The notes under the pieces are model-generated. The model saw nothing but the letters and a program-made list of their open reading frames with translations, was not told the origin of the DNA and did not search any database. From positions 81,468 to 145,467 of the forward strand of contig CAZOOA010000001.1 of assembly GCA_964581355.1 (NCBI GenBank): a stretch of DNA of 64,000 nt, written 5' to 3'. Position numbers and translations under genes: made by a program. The DNA is from CAZOOA01 sp964581355. GTDB taxonomy: Bacteria > Bacillota > Dethiobacteria > DTU022 > UBA8154. This document shows positions 1-8,018 of the stretch, piece after piece (the first letter of the stretch is position 1; each line of letters begins with the position of its first letter).

Positions 1-1
1 G

Positions 2-265
2 AACCGTTCCCTTCTGGATATCCAAGGCGAAGTGCTTTGCATCTCCCAGTTTACCCTTTATGGCGATGCCCGCAAAGGGCGCAGGCCCAGCTTTATCCAG
101 GCCGCTGAGCCGGAGCGGGCTACAGAGCTGTACAACCTGCTCTGTGAAAATCTTCGTGAAAAAGGAATCCGGGTCGCAACCGGGGTCTTCCAGGCGGAAA
201 TGAGGGTTGTGGTAGATAACGATGGCCCTGTAACCATCCTGTTGGATAGTAAGAAGCAATTCTGA
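2..265 (+). CDS. dtd: D-aminoacyl-tRNA deacylase, C-terminal part
   Basis: DTD hydrolyses D-amino acids wrongly attached to tRNA, as a cytoplasmic dimer. Only the last 87 residues are in the window; the reading frame is open to the left edge, so the start is outside. The SQFTLYGD stretch near the left edge and the C-terminal NDGPVTI stretch (the Gly-cisPro motif that excludes L-amino acids) are both present, and the protein ends where the family normally ends. The next gene converges on it, so this is probably the last gene of a leftward-lying operon. A short hairpin at 288-300 follows but lacks a T-run. Confidence 0.93.
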   Translation, partial: NRSLLDIQGEVLCISQFTLYGDARKGRRPSFIQAAEPERATELYNLLCENLREKGIRVATGVFQAEMRVVVDNDGPVTILLDSKKQF

Positions 266-426
266 GCCAGCCGCCGCGGCCAACAGGCCCCGTGCCGGGG
301 ACAGAAACAGGTTTTCCCCCCCTTTTTCTTCTTCTTTGAACAAAGGCCCCTATTCCCGGTTCCCGGCTTGTAGGGCAAATGCCGTGGTTGCCGGGCGGCT
401 GACCAAGCCCTGGTTCACAATTTAGC

Positions 427-1818
427 CTATTCCTGAAAATAGCCCAGGATGGCATCTTTTAAAGCGTTGGCTGCCAGTTCGTGGGTCTTTTCTGTTTTAA
501 GTATTTTGGCATCGACTGCATTGGAGAGAAAAGCCAACTCAACCAGTGCAGAAGGAGTGGTAGACTCTTTTAAGATAGTAAACTCTGCCTCTTTAACACC
601 CAGGCAGGGGAGTTGGAATGATCGGGTTAACTCCTTTTGCAGGCTGGAGGCAAGCTCGTAGCTTTTTTCACTGTTGGTGTCCCCCGGGTGATAAAAGGTT
701 TCGGTGCCGGAGACAAAATGGTTGGGGTGGGCATTGGCATGGATGCTGACCAAAATATCTGCCCCGGCTTCAGACTCGATCTCCAGCCGTTGGTCCATGG
801 ATAAGTCTTTGTCCCTATCTCGGGTCAGGACCACCCGGGCGCCTTTTTCCTTTAGCTTTTCTTCCAGCAGCAGGGACACGGACAGGCACACTTCTTTTTC
901 TTTTAGCCCGTTGATCCCGGTAGCGCCGCCGTCCCTTCCGCCATGTCCCGGGTCCAGGACAATGGTTTTACCCTGAAGATCCCGGTTTTTGTCCGGGTTT
1001 GAGCTTTGATGATCCTCCCGGAAGGAGAGGATTTCTTTTTGTTCCGTGTAATCGCTGCTGACCCAACCTTCTGCCCCTCCCGGAAGGAGTACATTGTGCC
1101 AACCCTTTTCCCGATCCAGGATTAACAGGTGGTTGCCCTGGAAGGCCTGTTCTGTTTGCTCCCGGTCCAGCCCCGGGCCGGAGCGTACCCGGAGTATTTC
1201 TGGCACTACTTTGGCCAGTTGAAAATAGGTTTCCGGTTCGGTTTTTTCTTTTTCCTGCGGTTTGTCTTTTATAACCCGGATGTATTGTTCAGAGATCCAG
1301 CCGCTTTCTTCCCCAGCCTTTACTTTCAACCAGCCTTCTTTTTCTTCTTTAACTGTTGCTTCTTTTTTTTGCGGCAATGTCCCGATCTGGTCGTAATCTG
1401 TCCCCGGTCCTGTCCTCATATTTAACAGGTTGATTTCAACTTCAGCTTCAACTTCCAAAAGGTCTGGCAGCTTGTCCTTCAGTTCCGTATTATAACTGGT
1501 GTAGGAAGCATCGACCCACCCGGAGTGCCCGCCTTCCAGTGCAACCAGGATCCAATCCTGGTCATAAGAGTAAACTTCCAAAGACTGTCCTGATGAAACC
1601 TGCTTGATTTGCTCATAAGAAGTTGAAGGTCCGGTTCTGACGTTTAACAGGGAAGCTTCAACCTGGACGGCAGGCTGATCGAAAGTGGCTTCAGCCGACA
1701 GCGGGGCCGGGCAGAAAAGTAGCAGCAAAAATGATGTCATCAACAGGCCAATAATGAAAGAGGTGCCGCCGGACCTGTTGAATTTCGCCTCTTTTGTATT
1801 CCTGGCATACTTGAACAT
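427..1818 (-). CDS. N-acetylmuramoyl-L-alanine amidase with three SH3b domains
   Basis: This exported cell wall hydrolase (Amidase_3 family) is 463 residues long. It cleaves the bond between N-acetylmuramate and the stem peptide. A hydrophobic segment at about 18-40 is a signal peptide or anchor. Three bacterial SH3 domains follow (about 50-107, 124-182 and 200-258; each has an LNVRTGP-like strand and a GW near its end), then the zinc amidase domain from about 283 to the end. Probable zinc ligands are H292 (DPGHGG), E307, H360 (SIHAN) and E428 (VELAF). I chose the ATG at 1818 because AGGAGG lies 10 bases upstream; the frame stays open 44 codons further but that part looks non-coding. It runs convergent to dtd and divergent from hisS. 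Confidence 0.93.
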   Translation of the reverse strand: MFKYARNTKEAKFNRSGGTSFIIGLLMTSFLLLLFCPAPLSAEATFDQPAVQVEASLLNVRTGPSTSYEQIKQVSSGQSLEVYSYDQDWILVALEGGHSGWVDASYTSYNTELKDKLPDLLEVEAEVEINLLNMRTGPGTDYDQIGTLPQKKEATVKEEKEGWLKVKAGEESGWISEQYIRVIKDKPQEKEKTEPETYFQLAKVVPEILRVRSGPGLDREQTEQAFQGNHLLILDREKGWHNVLLPGGAEGWVSSDYTEQKEILSFREDHQSSNPDKNRDLQGKTIVLDPGHGGRDGGATGINGLKEKEVCLSVSLLLEEKLKEKGARVVLTRDRDKDLSMDQRLEIESEAGADILVSIHANAHPNHFVSGTETFYHPGDTNSEKSYELASSLQKELTRSFQLPCLGVKEAEFTILKESTTPSALVELAFLSNAVDAKILKTEKTHELAANALKDAILGYFQE

Positions 1819-1870
1819 AATCGCTAGCCTCCTGTTTGGATGAAAAGAAACGGGGATGAAAAGAATTTTT

Positions 1871-2060
1871 AGCTGATCAGCGCTATTTACAAGCGAACCT
1901 GTTGGGACCGTTCCGGCGCCTCTGGGACGCAGCACAGGCTTCAGGGACATTTCTCTGGTATTTAGCGGTGTTCCTTCATTTTTTGAATAACGGGAAAGCG
2001 CCAGTATTGCCCCACTGCTTCGCTGCGTGTCGCGTAATCACACCAGGGCGGAGCAGTAAC
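1871..2060 (+). repeat. Degenerate palindromic intergenic element, copy 1
   Basis: This is the most decayed of three related elements (others at 2282-2425 and 11631-11790). It keeps a GGGACCGTTCCGGCGCC-like left arm near 1903-1920, the right arm GGGAAAGCGCCAGTATTGCC at 1992-2011, the CTGCTTCGC stretch and the terminal GAGCAGTAAC. It lies between the divergent amidase and hisS genes. The rest of this 622-base gap (about 2061-2213) shows no gene or structure I can name. Confidence 0.6.
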
Positions 2061-2213
2061 AAGGTTTTTATGCTTGACCTCAAAAAGTTGTCTCTTGGAA
2101 ACCTGGAGGCGGCCTGCATGAATTTTAGCATATTTTAACTAATTTGCAAAGGCGACAATTTGCCAGAAATATAGCTGCTGCGGACAAAAACCTATTCAGG
2201 AAAGATTCATAAG

Positions 2214-2243
2214 TTGACAAGGCCTGGTTAATTAGCTTAAAAT
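2214..2243 (+). promoter_or_regulatory. Sigma-A type promoter for hisS-aspS
   Basis: TTGACA at 2214-2219 and TAAAAT at 2238-2243 are 18 bases apart. Transcription would start near 2250 and give a leader of about 190 bases that contains palindromic element copy 2. No T-box motif is visible in the leader. Confidence 0.65.
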
Positions 2244-2281
2244 CAACTTGTATCTGAACAAAAACGAAACGAATCACGGAG

Positions 2282-2425
2282 GTAATTGCTCAGAGCTATT
2301 TGCAAGTGAAGCCGTGGGGACGGTTCTGGCGCTTCCGGAGCGTAGCGGAGGACCGACAGGGAAAGCGACAGAACTGTCCCCCTGCTTCGCGGTGTGTGGT
2401 GTAGTAAGTGGGCTGAGCAGTTACT
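2282..2425 (+). repeat. Palindromic intergenic element, copy 2, in the hisS leader
   Basis: The ends are inverted repeats: GTAATTGCTCA at 2282-2292 and TGAGCAGTTAC at 2413-2423. An inner pair of arms, GGGGACGGTTCTGGCGCTTCC without its last base (from 2316) and GGGAAAGCGACAGAACTGTC (from 2359), would fold the element into a long hairpin with a branched tip. The arms resemble REP sequences that in many bacteria are moved by REP-associated (RAYT/IS200-like) transposases; no such transposase is in the window. Because it lies between the hisS promoter and its RBS, it is transcribed as leader RNA. Confidence 0.7.
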
Positions 2426-2440
2426 CATGGAGGCTATCCG

Positions 2441-3721
2441 ATGAAGAATAAAGCACCGCGCGGGACAAGAGATGTGCTGCCGGCAGACATGCCTGCCTGG
2501 CATTACCTGGAGAACGTGTTTCAAAAGCTTTGCCATGTTTACGGTTATTCCGAGATTCGCACACCTATTTTTGAAGACGTGGAAGTTTTTACGCGAAGTG
2601 TGGGTGAGGAGAGCGATGTGGTGGCAAAAGAGATGTATACCTTCACCGATCGGGGCGGGAGGCATTTGGCTTTAAGGCCTGAGTGTACAGCCGGAGTGGC
2701 CAGGGCCTTTATCGAACATGGTTTTCATAATCAACCCCAGCCGGTAAAGCTCTATTACCTGGGACCTATGTTCCGCTATGACCGTCCCCAGGCCGGTAGA
2801 CAGCGGCAGTTTTACCAGATGGGAATCGAACTTTTTGGGTCAACGGCTCCTGCAGCCGATGTAGAGGTGATCAAGTTTACTTATGATTTTTTTCGACAGG
2901 TCGGGTTTGATCGGTTGGAGTTACATATTAACAGTGTTGGGTGTAGAAGCTGTCGGCCGACGTACCAGGAGCAGTTAAAAACTGCTATCCAGCCTTTCGC
3001 CTCCAAACTGTGTGCCGATTGTCGAAAACGCCTTGAAACCAACCCTCTCCGCTTGCTGGACTGCAAATCACCCGGCTGCCAGGAAGCATCAACCGATGCT
3101 CCCAAGATAGACCAAAGCTTATGCCAGCCCTGCCAGTCTCACTACCAGGAAGTAAAAAGCAAGCTGGACTTACTGGGCATTGATTACAAACCCGACCCAT
3201 ACCTGGTCAGGGGACTGGATTATTATACCCATACGGCATTTGAATTTGTTTCGACCAAGCTGGGGACCCAGAGCTCCCTGGGAGGAGGAGGCCGTTACGA
3301 TAATTTGGTGGAAGTCTGCGGCGGAAACCCGACCCCGGGCGTAGGGATGGCTGTCGGTGTGGAGCGCATTTTGCTGGCCATGGGGAAGGAAGGGATCTCC
3401 CTGCCGGCAACTGGCCTGGAAGGCGTTTATGTCGCTGCGGGAACTTCTGCCCTGCAGGAAGAAGGGACAAAGCTTTTATACCGCCTTCGCGGTGCTGGGA
3501 TCAGGGCGGAAACCGATTATATGGGGCGCAGCCTTAAGTCTATGATGAAAAATGCCCATCGCGGCAGGTTCCGTTATGTGGTCATCCTGGATCAGGAAAC
3601 AGAAGACCAGGGGACCTGGAAAATCAGGGATATGGGCAGCGGAGAGCAGCAGAAGTATCCTCCTGGCGCGGCGGAGCAACTATTGCTGGATGAACGGGAA
3701 CAGGATGGTGCTTTAAATTAA
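2441..3721 (+). CDS. hisS: Histidyl-tRNA synthetase
   Basis: This class II synthetase of 426 residues attaches histidine to tRNA-His in the cytoplasm. Near the N-terminus are the APRGTRDVLP start typical of the family and a TIP-like motif 1 region. LRPECTAGVARA follows, and then the HisRS-specific RGLDYYTHTAFEF and GGGGRYDNL stretches, with an anticodon-binding domain in the last 95 residues. An extra Cys-rich insert (CRSCRP, CADC, CQPC, about residues 167-230) is seen in a subset of bacterial HisRS. GGAGG precedes the ATG. It is followed by aspS after 44 bases, a common clostridial pair. Confidence 0.97.
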   Translation: MKNKAPRGTRDVLPADMPAWHYLENVFQKLCHVYGYSEIRTPIFEDVEVFTRSVGEESDVVAKEMYTFTDRGGRHLALRPECTAGVARAFIEHGFHNQPQPVKLYYLGPMFRYDRPQAGRQRQFYQMGIELFGSTAPAADVEVIKFTYDFFRQVGFDRLELHINSVGCRSCRPTYQEQLKTAIQPFASKLCADCRKRLETNPLRLLDCKSPGCQEASTDAPKIDQSLCQPCQSHYQEVKSKLDLLGIDYKPDPYLVRGLDYYTHTAFEFVSTKLGTQSSLGGGGRYDNLVEVCGGNPTPGVGMAVGVERILLAMGKEGISLPATGLEGVYVAAGTSALQEEGTKLLYRLRGAGIRAETDYMGRSLKSMMKNAHRGRFRYVVILDQETEDQGTWKIRDMGSGEQQKYPPGAAEQLLLDEREQDGALN

Positions 3722-3765
3722 ACAGGGAACATGGAAGGGGGACGCAGCCAAAAGGCTGGAAACCA

Positions 3766-5553
3766 ATGCGACTAAAAAGAACGTGCTATTGTGGTGAACT
3801 AAATAGAGACCATATCGGTGAGCAGGTTGTTGTTGCCGGTTGGGTCCAGGGGCGCCGGGACCATGGCGGACTTATTTTTATTGACCTGAGGGATCGGCAG
3901 GGTATGGTTCAGGTGGTTTTTGACCAGCAAAAAAACGCGAATTTCTTTTCCCAGGCGGAGAAACTGCGCTCGGAGTATGTGATTGCAGTTCAGGGCGAGG
4001 TTGTGGCCCGTTCAGAGGAAACAGTGAATCCCAAGCTTTTCACCGGAGAAATAGAAATTACCACGGAAGACCTGGAAGTGCTCAGCACGGCAAAAACTCC
4101 TCCTTTTTATATTGAAGACGAGTTGGATACAGACGAAAACCTGCGTTTAGCTTATCGTTACCTGGATCTAAGGCGGGGAGAAATGCAGAAATCCCTGCAG
4201 CTAAGGCACAGGGTAACTATGGCTACCCGGGAATACCTGGATAGAGCAGGTTTTTGGGAAATCGAGACACCGGTACTGACCCGCAGCACACCGGAAGGTG
4301 CCCGGGATTACCTGGTACCCAGCCGAACAGCACACGGCAGTTTTTTCGCCCTGCCCCAATCTCCCCAGCTGTTCAAGCAATTGTTGATGGTTTCCGGTAC
4401 AGATAAATACTTCCAGATTGTCCGATGCTTCCGGGACGAAGATTTGCGGGCGGACCGCCAGCCTGAATTTACTCAAATAGACCTGGAGATGAGCTTCTGC
4501 CAGCGCCAGGAGGTAATGGAACAGGTCGAAGGGTTGATGCAGCACCTGTTTTCCAGCGTTCTATCCAGGGAAATCAGCCTTCCCTTTAAAGTAATCACCT
4601 ACGATCAGGCCATGGAAAAATACGGAAGTGACCGGCCCGACACCCGCTTTGGAATGGAGATCGTTGACATTTCAGGCATCTCCCTGCAATCGGAATTCAA
4701 GGTATTTAAAAAAGTTGTGGAGCAGGGAGGAGCGGTGAAAGGGCTTAAGGTAAAAGGTGGAGGGACTTTCAGCAGAAAAGAACTGGATGACCTCACGGCC
4801 ATGGTTCAATCCTGGGGCACCGGAGGACTGGCCTGGATGATTATGACGGAAGAAGAAGTGAAATCTCCTGTCAGCAAATTTTTTTCCGGGGAGCAGTTGG
4901 CCGGGATCAAGGAGCAAATGGAAGCCGCCCCCGGGGATCTGCTGCTTTTTGTAGCGGATAAAAAGGAGACAGCATTAAAAATATTGGGGCAATTGCGGTT
5001 GCACCTGGCCCAGCAGTTAAAGATTATCCCGGATGATGTGGATGATTTCCTCTGGGTGGTGGATTTTCCCCTGTTTGCTTATGACGAGGTGGAAAAACGG
5101 TTTGTTTCCAACCACCATCCCTTTACAGCTCCCCTGGAGGAGGATCTTCCCAGGCTGGAACAAAATCCCCTGGAAGCTCGCTCGCAGGCTTATGACCTGG
5201 TTTACAATGGAATTGAAGTGGCGGGGGGAAGCATCCGTATCCACGATAAAGGGATGCAGGAAAGGATTTTTTCCCTCCTGAATATTTCTGCAGAGGAAGC
5301 AATGGAGAAATTTGGATTTTTGCTGAAGGCATTCGAATATGGTGCCCCTCCTCACGGGGGGATTGCTTTTGGCCTGGACAGGTTAATTATGCTAATGGCT
5401 GGCAAAAAGAGCATCCGGGATGTGATTCCCTTTCCCAAAACGGCTTCGGGTAATTGTTTAATGACCGGTGCGCCTACGCCGGTTGCGCCGGAGCAGCTGA
5501 AAGAACTGCATATTTCTCCCGTTTTAAAAGAAACTAATGGTGATAAGGAATAA
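3766..5553 (+). CDS. aspS: Aspartyl-tRNA synthetase
   Basis: This bacterial-type AspRS of 595 residues has an N-terminal OB anticodon-binding domain (about 1-110; VAGWVQGRRDHGG), the class II core split by a GAD insertion domain (about 290-420), and motif 2 (FRDEDLRADRQPEF). Motif 3 is GIAFGLDRL near the C-terminus. It charges tRNA-Asp; whether it also charges tRNA-Asn cannot be judged from the sequence alone. It is co-directional with hisS. The Shine-Dalgarno site before the ATG is weak, with only a distant purine run. The 6S RNA gene follows directly. Confidence 0.97.
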   Translation: MRLKRTCYCGELNRDHIGEQVVVAGWVQGRRDHGGLIFIDLRDRQGMVQVVFDQQKNANFFSQAEKLRSEYVIAVQGEVVARSEETVNPKLFTGEIEITTEDLEVLSTAKTPPFYIEDELDTDENLRLAYRYLDLRRGEMQKSLQLRHRVTMATREYLDRAGFWEIETPVLTRSTPEGARDYLVPSRTAHGSFFALPQSPQLFKQLLMVSGTDKYFQIVRCFRDEDLRADRQPEFTQIDLEMSFCQRQEVMEQVEGLMQHLFSSVLSREISLPFKVITYDQAMEKYGSDRPDTRFGMEIVDISGISLQSEFKVFKKVVEQGGAVKGLKVKGGGTFSRKELDDLTAMVQSWGTGGLAWMIMTEEEVKSPVSKFFSGEQLAGIKEQMEAAPGDLLLFVADKKETALKILGQLRLHLAQQLKIIPDDVDDFLWVVDFPLFAYDEVEKRFVSNHHPFTAPLEEDLPRLEQNPLEARSQAYDLVYNGIEVAGGSIRIHDKGMQERIFSLLNISAEEAMEKFGFLLKAFEYGAPPHGGIAFGLDRLIMLMAGKKSIRDVIPFPKTASGNCLMTGAPTPVAPEQLKELHISPVLKETNGDKE

Positions 5554-5610
5554 ACAGGCTGTGGGAGCAGGGATGGCGCTGCAGGAAATGATTCCAAGTA
5601 TTATTTCCCC

Positions 5611-5639
5611 TTGCATCAATGCGGAAAGTGTGCTATCAT
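5611..5639 (+). promoter_or_regulatory. Promoter of the 6S RNA gene
   Basis: TTGCAT at 5611-5616 and TATCAT at 5634-5639 have the ideal 17-base spacing. Transcription would begin around 5646, a few bases before the predicted closing stem of the 6S RNA. Confidence 0.65.
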
Positions 5640-5645
5640 AAAATT

Positions 5646-5864
5646 GCGAAAAATGCAAGGGATATTCCCTACTGTGTGCGTGTAAAATCGCGAATGTTTT
5701 GAGCTAACACTAACGAAATGGGAGCCTGGACTTTACATGCGGCGCAGAAGCCTTGGTCGGAACGAGGACCTGCAAAGCATGTAAGAGGGCACCCACCTTG
5801 AGAGAGGGCGTTCAAAACAAGCGGTCCACGGCACAGTGGGGTTATTTTATTTGTGCCTGTTTTT
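5646..5864 (+). ncRNA. ssrS: 6S RNA
   Basis: 6S RNA binds the sigma-A RNA polymerase holoenzyme by mimicking an open promoter and lowers transcription in stationary phase. Seen here: a long closing stem pairing CCCTACTGTGTGC (5668-5680) with GCACAGTGGGG (5831-5841); an apical arm pairing CTTTACATGC with GCATGTAAGA around an AAGCCTT-containing tip; and the GCACCCACCTTGAG...GTTCAA stretch on the 3' side, which matches the small hairpin found there in known 6S RNAs. Bacillus 6S-1 also lies immediately after aspS, so synteny agrees. It has its own promoter and terminator. Exact ends are estimates. Confidence 0.82.
5830..5864 (+). terminator. Terminator of the 6S RNA gene
   Basis: GGCACA (5830-5835) pairs with TGTGCC (5852-5857), followed by TGTTTTT. 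The left arm overlaps the 3' strand of the 6S closing stem, so the two pairings exclude each other. Confidence 0.7.
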
Positions 5865-5881
5865 ACGATCAAGCCAGCAGA

Positions 5882-5911
5882 AAGCCCACGGCTTTAGCCG
5901 AGGGATGAATA
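5882..5911 (+). mobile_element. Lone IS200/IS605-type end (relic)
   Basis: AAGCCCACGGCTTTAGCCG (5883-5901) is the exact reverse complement of the left-end hairpin region of the iscB element at 62869-62887. It is followed by AGGGATGAAT, as at the right ends of clostridial IS200/IS605 elements. The hairpin is CCC-A-CGGC, TTTA, GCCG-A-GGG. No transposase or left end lies nearby, so this is either a relic or a right end left behind. Confidence 0.55.
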
Positions 5912-5923
5912 CTTAATAGACAG

Positions 5924-5951
5924 TTGACTTGATGGTTGAGTCGGGTATTTT
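5924..5951 (+). promoter_or_regulatory. Possible promoter of mgtE
   Basis: TTGACT at 5924-5929 and TATTTT at 5946-5951 are 16 bases apart, just downstream of the IS-end relic. No magnesium (M-box) riboswitch is visible between it and the gene. Confidence 0.4.
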
Positions 5952-5969
5952 GTTGCCGGGGGTGAGGAA

Positions 5970-7298
5970 GTGGCTGCACGACCCATTCGGGAAACATTAA
6001 CGGAAATATTATGGCAGGTAAAAGAAGGGACTCATCCCAGCGACCTGGCAGAACTGGTGGATGAGTTGGGCGATGAACAGAAAAAAGAACTGTTTGGCCT
6101 TCTTTCCGATGAAGATGCCGCTTTAATCATCCAGGAGATGGAGGATTTTGACCAGGTTTCTCTTCTGCGGCTTTTAACCCGACACAGGGCATCAGCAATT
6201 TTAAGGGAAATGTCTGCTGACGACGCCACAGACCTGGTGGGGGAGCTGCCGGAAGAAGAAGCCAGGGAGCTTCTTGCCTTGATTGATGAGGAAGCAGAAG
6301 AAATCAAGGGGCTGTTAAAATACCCCGAAGATACAGCCGGCGGACTCATGACAACGGAATTTATTGCCCTGCCGGAAGACATACCTGTAGAGGAAGCTAT
6401 TGCCCGGCTTCGTGAAGTCGCTCCGGATGCGGAAATTGTTTATTATGTTTATGTGGTCGATGTCCAGACCAAGCTTAGCGGGGTCCTTTCCTTGAGAGAT
6501 CTGATTGCCGCAGACGATGGAACACTGCTTCGCGATATAATGTTCCGTAACATTATCAGCGTCCAGGTTGAGATGGACCAGGAAGAAGTGGCCCGGGTTG
6601 TCTCCCGTTATGACCTGTTGGCTGTCCCCGTGGTTGACGGGGATAACCGCCTGCTGGGGATCATTACTGTAGACGATATCCTCGATGTTATTGAAGAAGA
6701 GGCTACGGAAGACATTTATAGATTGACCGGGACCGGCGAAGTAACCGGGGTGGACATCCTGCAGGCCTCTGTCTTTGGGCTGGCTCGCAAAAGGATGCCC
6801 TGGTTGTTAATCAGCTTAATGGGGGGGTTACTATCCGGGAGTGTTATCGGTGCTTTTGAAAACACCCTGGAGACCATAGTGATTCTGGCGGTGTTTATCC
6901 CTGTTATTATGGATATGGGCGGAAACGTGGGGACCCAGTCTTCCACTCTGTTTGTCCGGGGCCTGGCTACGGGAGAAATTGGGCCTGCCGAGGTCTGGCG
7001 CTACTTTTTCCGGGAGACCCGGGTAGGGTTGACGATTGGACTTGTAAACGGTATTTTTGTCTCTGTGGTCGCTACCCTTTGGCAGGGAATGCCCCTACTG
7101 GGGGTAGTTGTGGGTGTAGCCATGTTCAGCACCATTACCCTGGCAGCGTTGATCGGCACCCTGGTGCCCATGTTTTTCAATCATTACGGTATTGACCCGG
7201 CCATTACAGCAGGTCCTTTTGTGACTACGATCAAAGATGTGACAGGTCTGCTTATATATTTCTGGATAGCCACGGCCTTCATGGAACACCTGATTTAA
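5970..7298 (+). CDS. mgtE: Magnesium transporter MgtE
   Basis: MgtE is a homodimeric Mg2+ channel of the inner membrane, gated by cytoplasmic Mg2+. The 442 residues show the usual order: an acidic superhelical N domain (about 1-130, with many EE and DD pairs), a CBS pair (about 135-255; IISVQV and VPVVDGDNRLLGIITVDD), a plug region, and five membrane helices from about 270 to the end. The family signature GGNVGTQSSTL lies between TM2 and TM3, and DPA...GPFVTT..D is in the last third. The start is GTG with a GGGGGTGAGG purine run in front. It appears monocistronic. Confidence 0.95.
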   Translation: MAARPIRETLTEILWQVKEGTHPSDLAELVDELGDEQKKELFGLLSDEDAALIIQEMEDFDQVSLLRLLTRHRASAILREMSADDATDLVGELPEEEARELLALIDEEAEEIKGLLKYPEDTAGGLMTTEFIALPEDIPVEEAIARLREVAPDAEIVYYVYVVDVQTKLSGVLSLRDLIAADDGTLLRDIMFRNIISVQVEMDQEEVARVVSRYDLLAVPVVDGDNRLLGIITVDDILDVIEEEATEDIYRLTGTGEVTGVDILQASVFGLARKRMPWLLISLMGGLLSGSVIGAFENTLETIVILAVFIPVIMDMGGNVGTQSSTLFVRGLATGEIGPAEVWRYFFRETRVGLTIGLVNGIFVSVVATLWQGMPLLGVVVGVAMFSTITLAALIGTLVPMFFNHYGIDPAITAGPFVTTIKDVTGLLIYFWIATAFMEHLI

Positions 7299-7396
7299 CC
7301 CGGTCTAACCAACCGATATTTTGTTGTAAACAGGCGGTTCATGGTTCCTGATGAGGCGGGATTTCTTTTTTTCCCCCTCTTTTCGAAAAAAAAGAT

Positions 7397-7439
7397 AAAA
7401 AGAGAAAGGTTGTAACAAAAACCTTTCTCTTTTTTTTTT
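7397..7439 (+). terminator. Strong terminator after mgtE
   Basis: AGAGAAAGGTT (7401-7411) pairs with AACCTTTCTCT (7420-7430), followed by nine T. The A-run before the stem makes it look bidirectional. It separates mgtE from the dcw cluster. Confidence 0.9.
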
Positions 7440-7480
7440 ATTTTTTTAATTTTTTAGTGGCAGGAATTTTAAAAATGGGG

Positions 7481-7553
7481 TAGAATAAATATAAAAAGTG
7501 GTTTAAAGTGGTTTGAAGTGGAGAAGCAGGCTGGCCAATTCATTGCGAAGTGG
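7481..7553 (+). promoter_or_regulatory. mraZ promoter -10 and MraZ operator boxes
   Basis: TAGAAT at 7481-7486 is a good -10; no clear -35 is seen. Immediately downstream come direct repeats with an exact 10-base period: AAAGTGG (7495-7501), AAAGTGG (7505-7511) and GAAGTGG (7515-7521), each separated by TTT. A further GAAGTGG lies at 7547-7553. This matches the known tandem sites bound by MraZ in other bacteria, including the AAAGTG(T/G) boxes described in Mycoplasma. The boxes overlap the transcription start, which fits autoregulation. Confidence 0.75.
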
Positions 7554-7565
7554 AGTTAAGCTGTT

Positions 7566-7997
7566 ATGTTGATGGGAGAATACGTACATACTTTGGACAA
7601 GAAAGGACGGGTGATTGTCCCGTCCCGCTTTCGCGATGAACTGGGTGAGCGCTTTGTGATCACCCGGGGGCTGGATCGCTGTCTTTTCCTTTATCCACGC
7701 AGGGAATGGGCTAACCTGGAAAACCGGTTAAAAGAACTTCCGCTGGCCAAAGCCGAGGCCCGAAAGTTCATGCGCTTCTTTTTTTCCGGCGCTTCAGAAG
7801 TGGAAATCGATAAACAGGGCCGTATTTTAATTCCCCCACAGCTGCGCGAACACGCCCATGTGCAGAAAGAAGTTGTTATTATCGGGGTTTCCAACCGGGC
7901 CGAGATTTGGAGCAAGGAAAACTGGGAAGAGTACAGCAATGAATCGGATCTCTCTTTTGAACAGGTAGCTGAAAAAATGATTGATTTCCAGTTTTAA
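7566..7997 (+). CDS. mraZ: Transcriptional regulator MraZ
   Basis: MraZ is a ring-forming DNA-binding protein of the SpoVT/AbrB fold that controls the dcw operon it heads. The 143 residues contain the two half-repeats, each with a D-x-K/Q-G-R motif (DKKGRVIVPSRFR near residue 13 and DKQGRILIPPQLR near residue 82), and the normal MGEY.HTLD start. GTGGAG lies about 10 bases before the ATG. It is the first gene of the cell wall and division cluster, 21 bases before rsmH. Confidence 0.97.
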   Translation: MLMGEYVHTLDKKGRVIVPSRFRDELGERFVITRGLDRCLFLYPRREWANLENRLKELPLAKAEARKFMRFFFSGASEVEIDKQGRILIPPQLREHAHVQKEVVIIGVSNRAEIWSKENWEEYSNESDLSFEQVAEKMIDFQF

Positions 7998-8018
7998 ACT
8001 TGCATGAGGAGGCAGGAA

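Noticed and set aside
288..300. CCCCG-TGC-CGGGG hairpin after dtd as a terminator
   Set aside because: There is no T-run after the stem and the loop is only three bases. It may be a weak hairpin only.
2250..2440. T-box in the hisS leader
   Set aside because: No AGGGTGGTACCGCG-type motif or antiterminator was found; the leader is occupied by the palindromic element.
2248..2451. 67-codon frame in the hisS leader
   Set aside because: It lies within the palindromic element and has no ribosome site.
5865..5969. M-box or other Mg2+ riboswitch before mgtE
   Set aside because: Only about 100 bases, including an IS-end relic, separate the 6S terminator from mgtE, and no M-box elements were seen.
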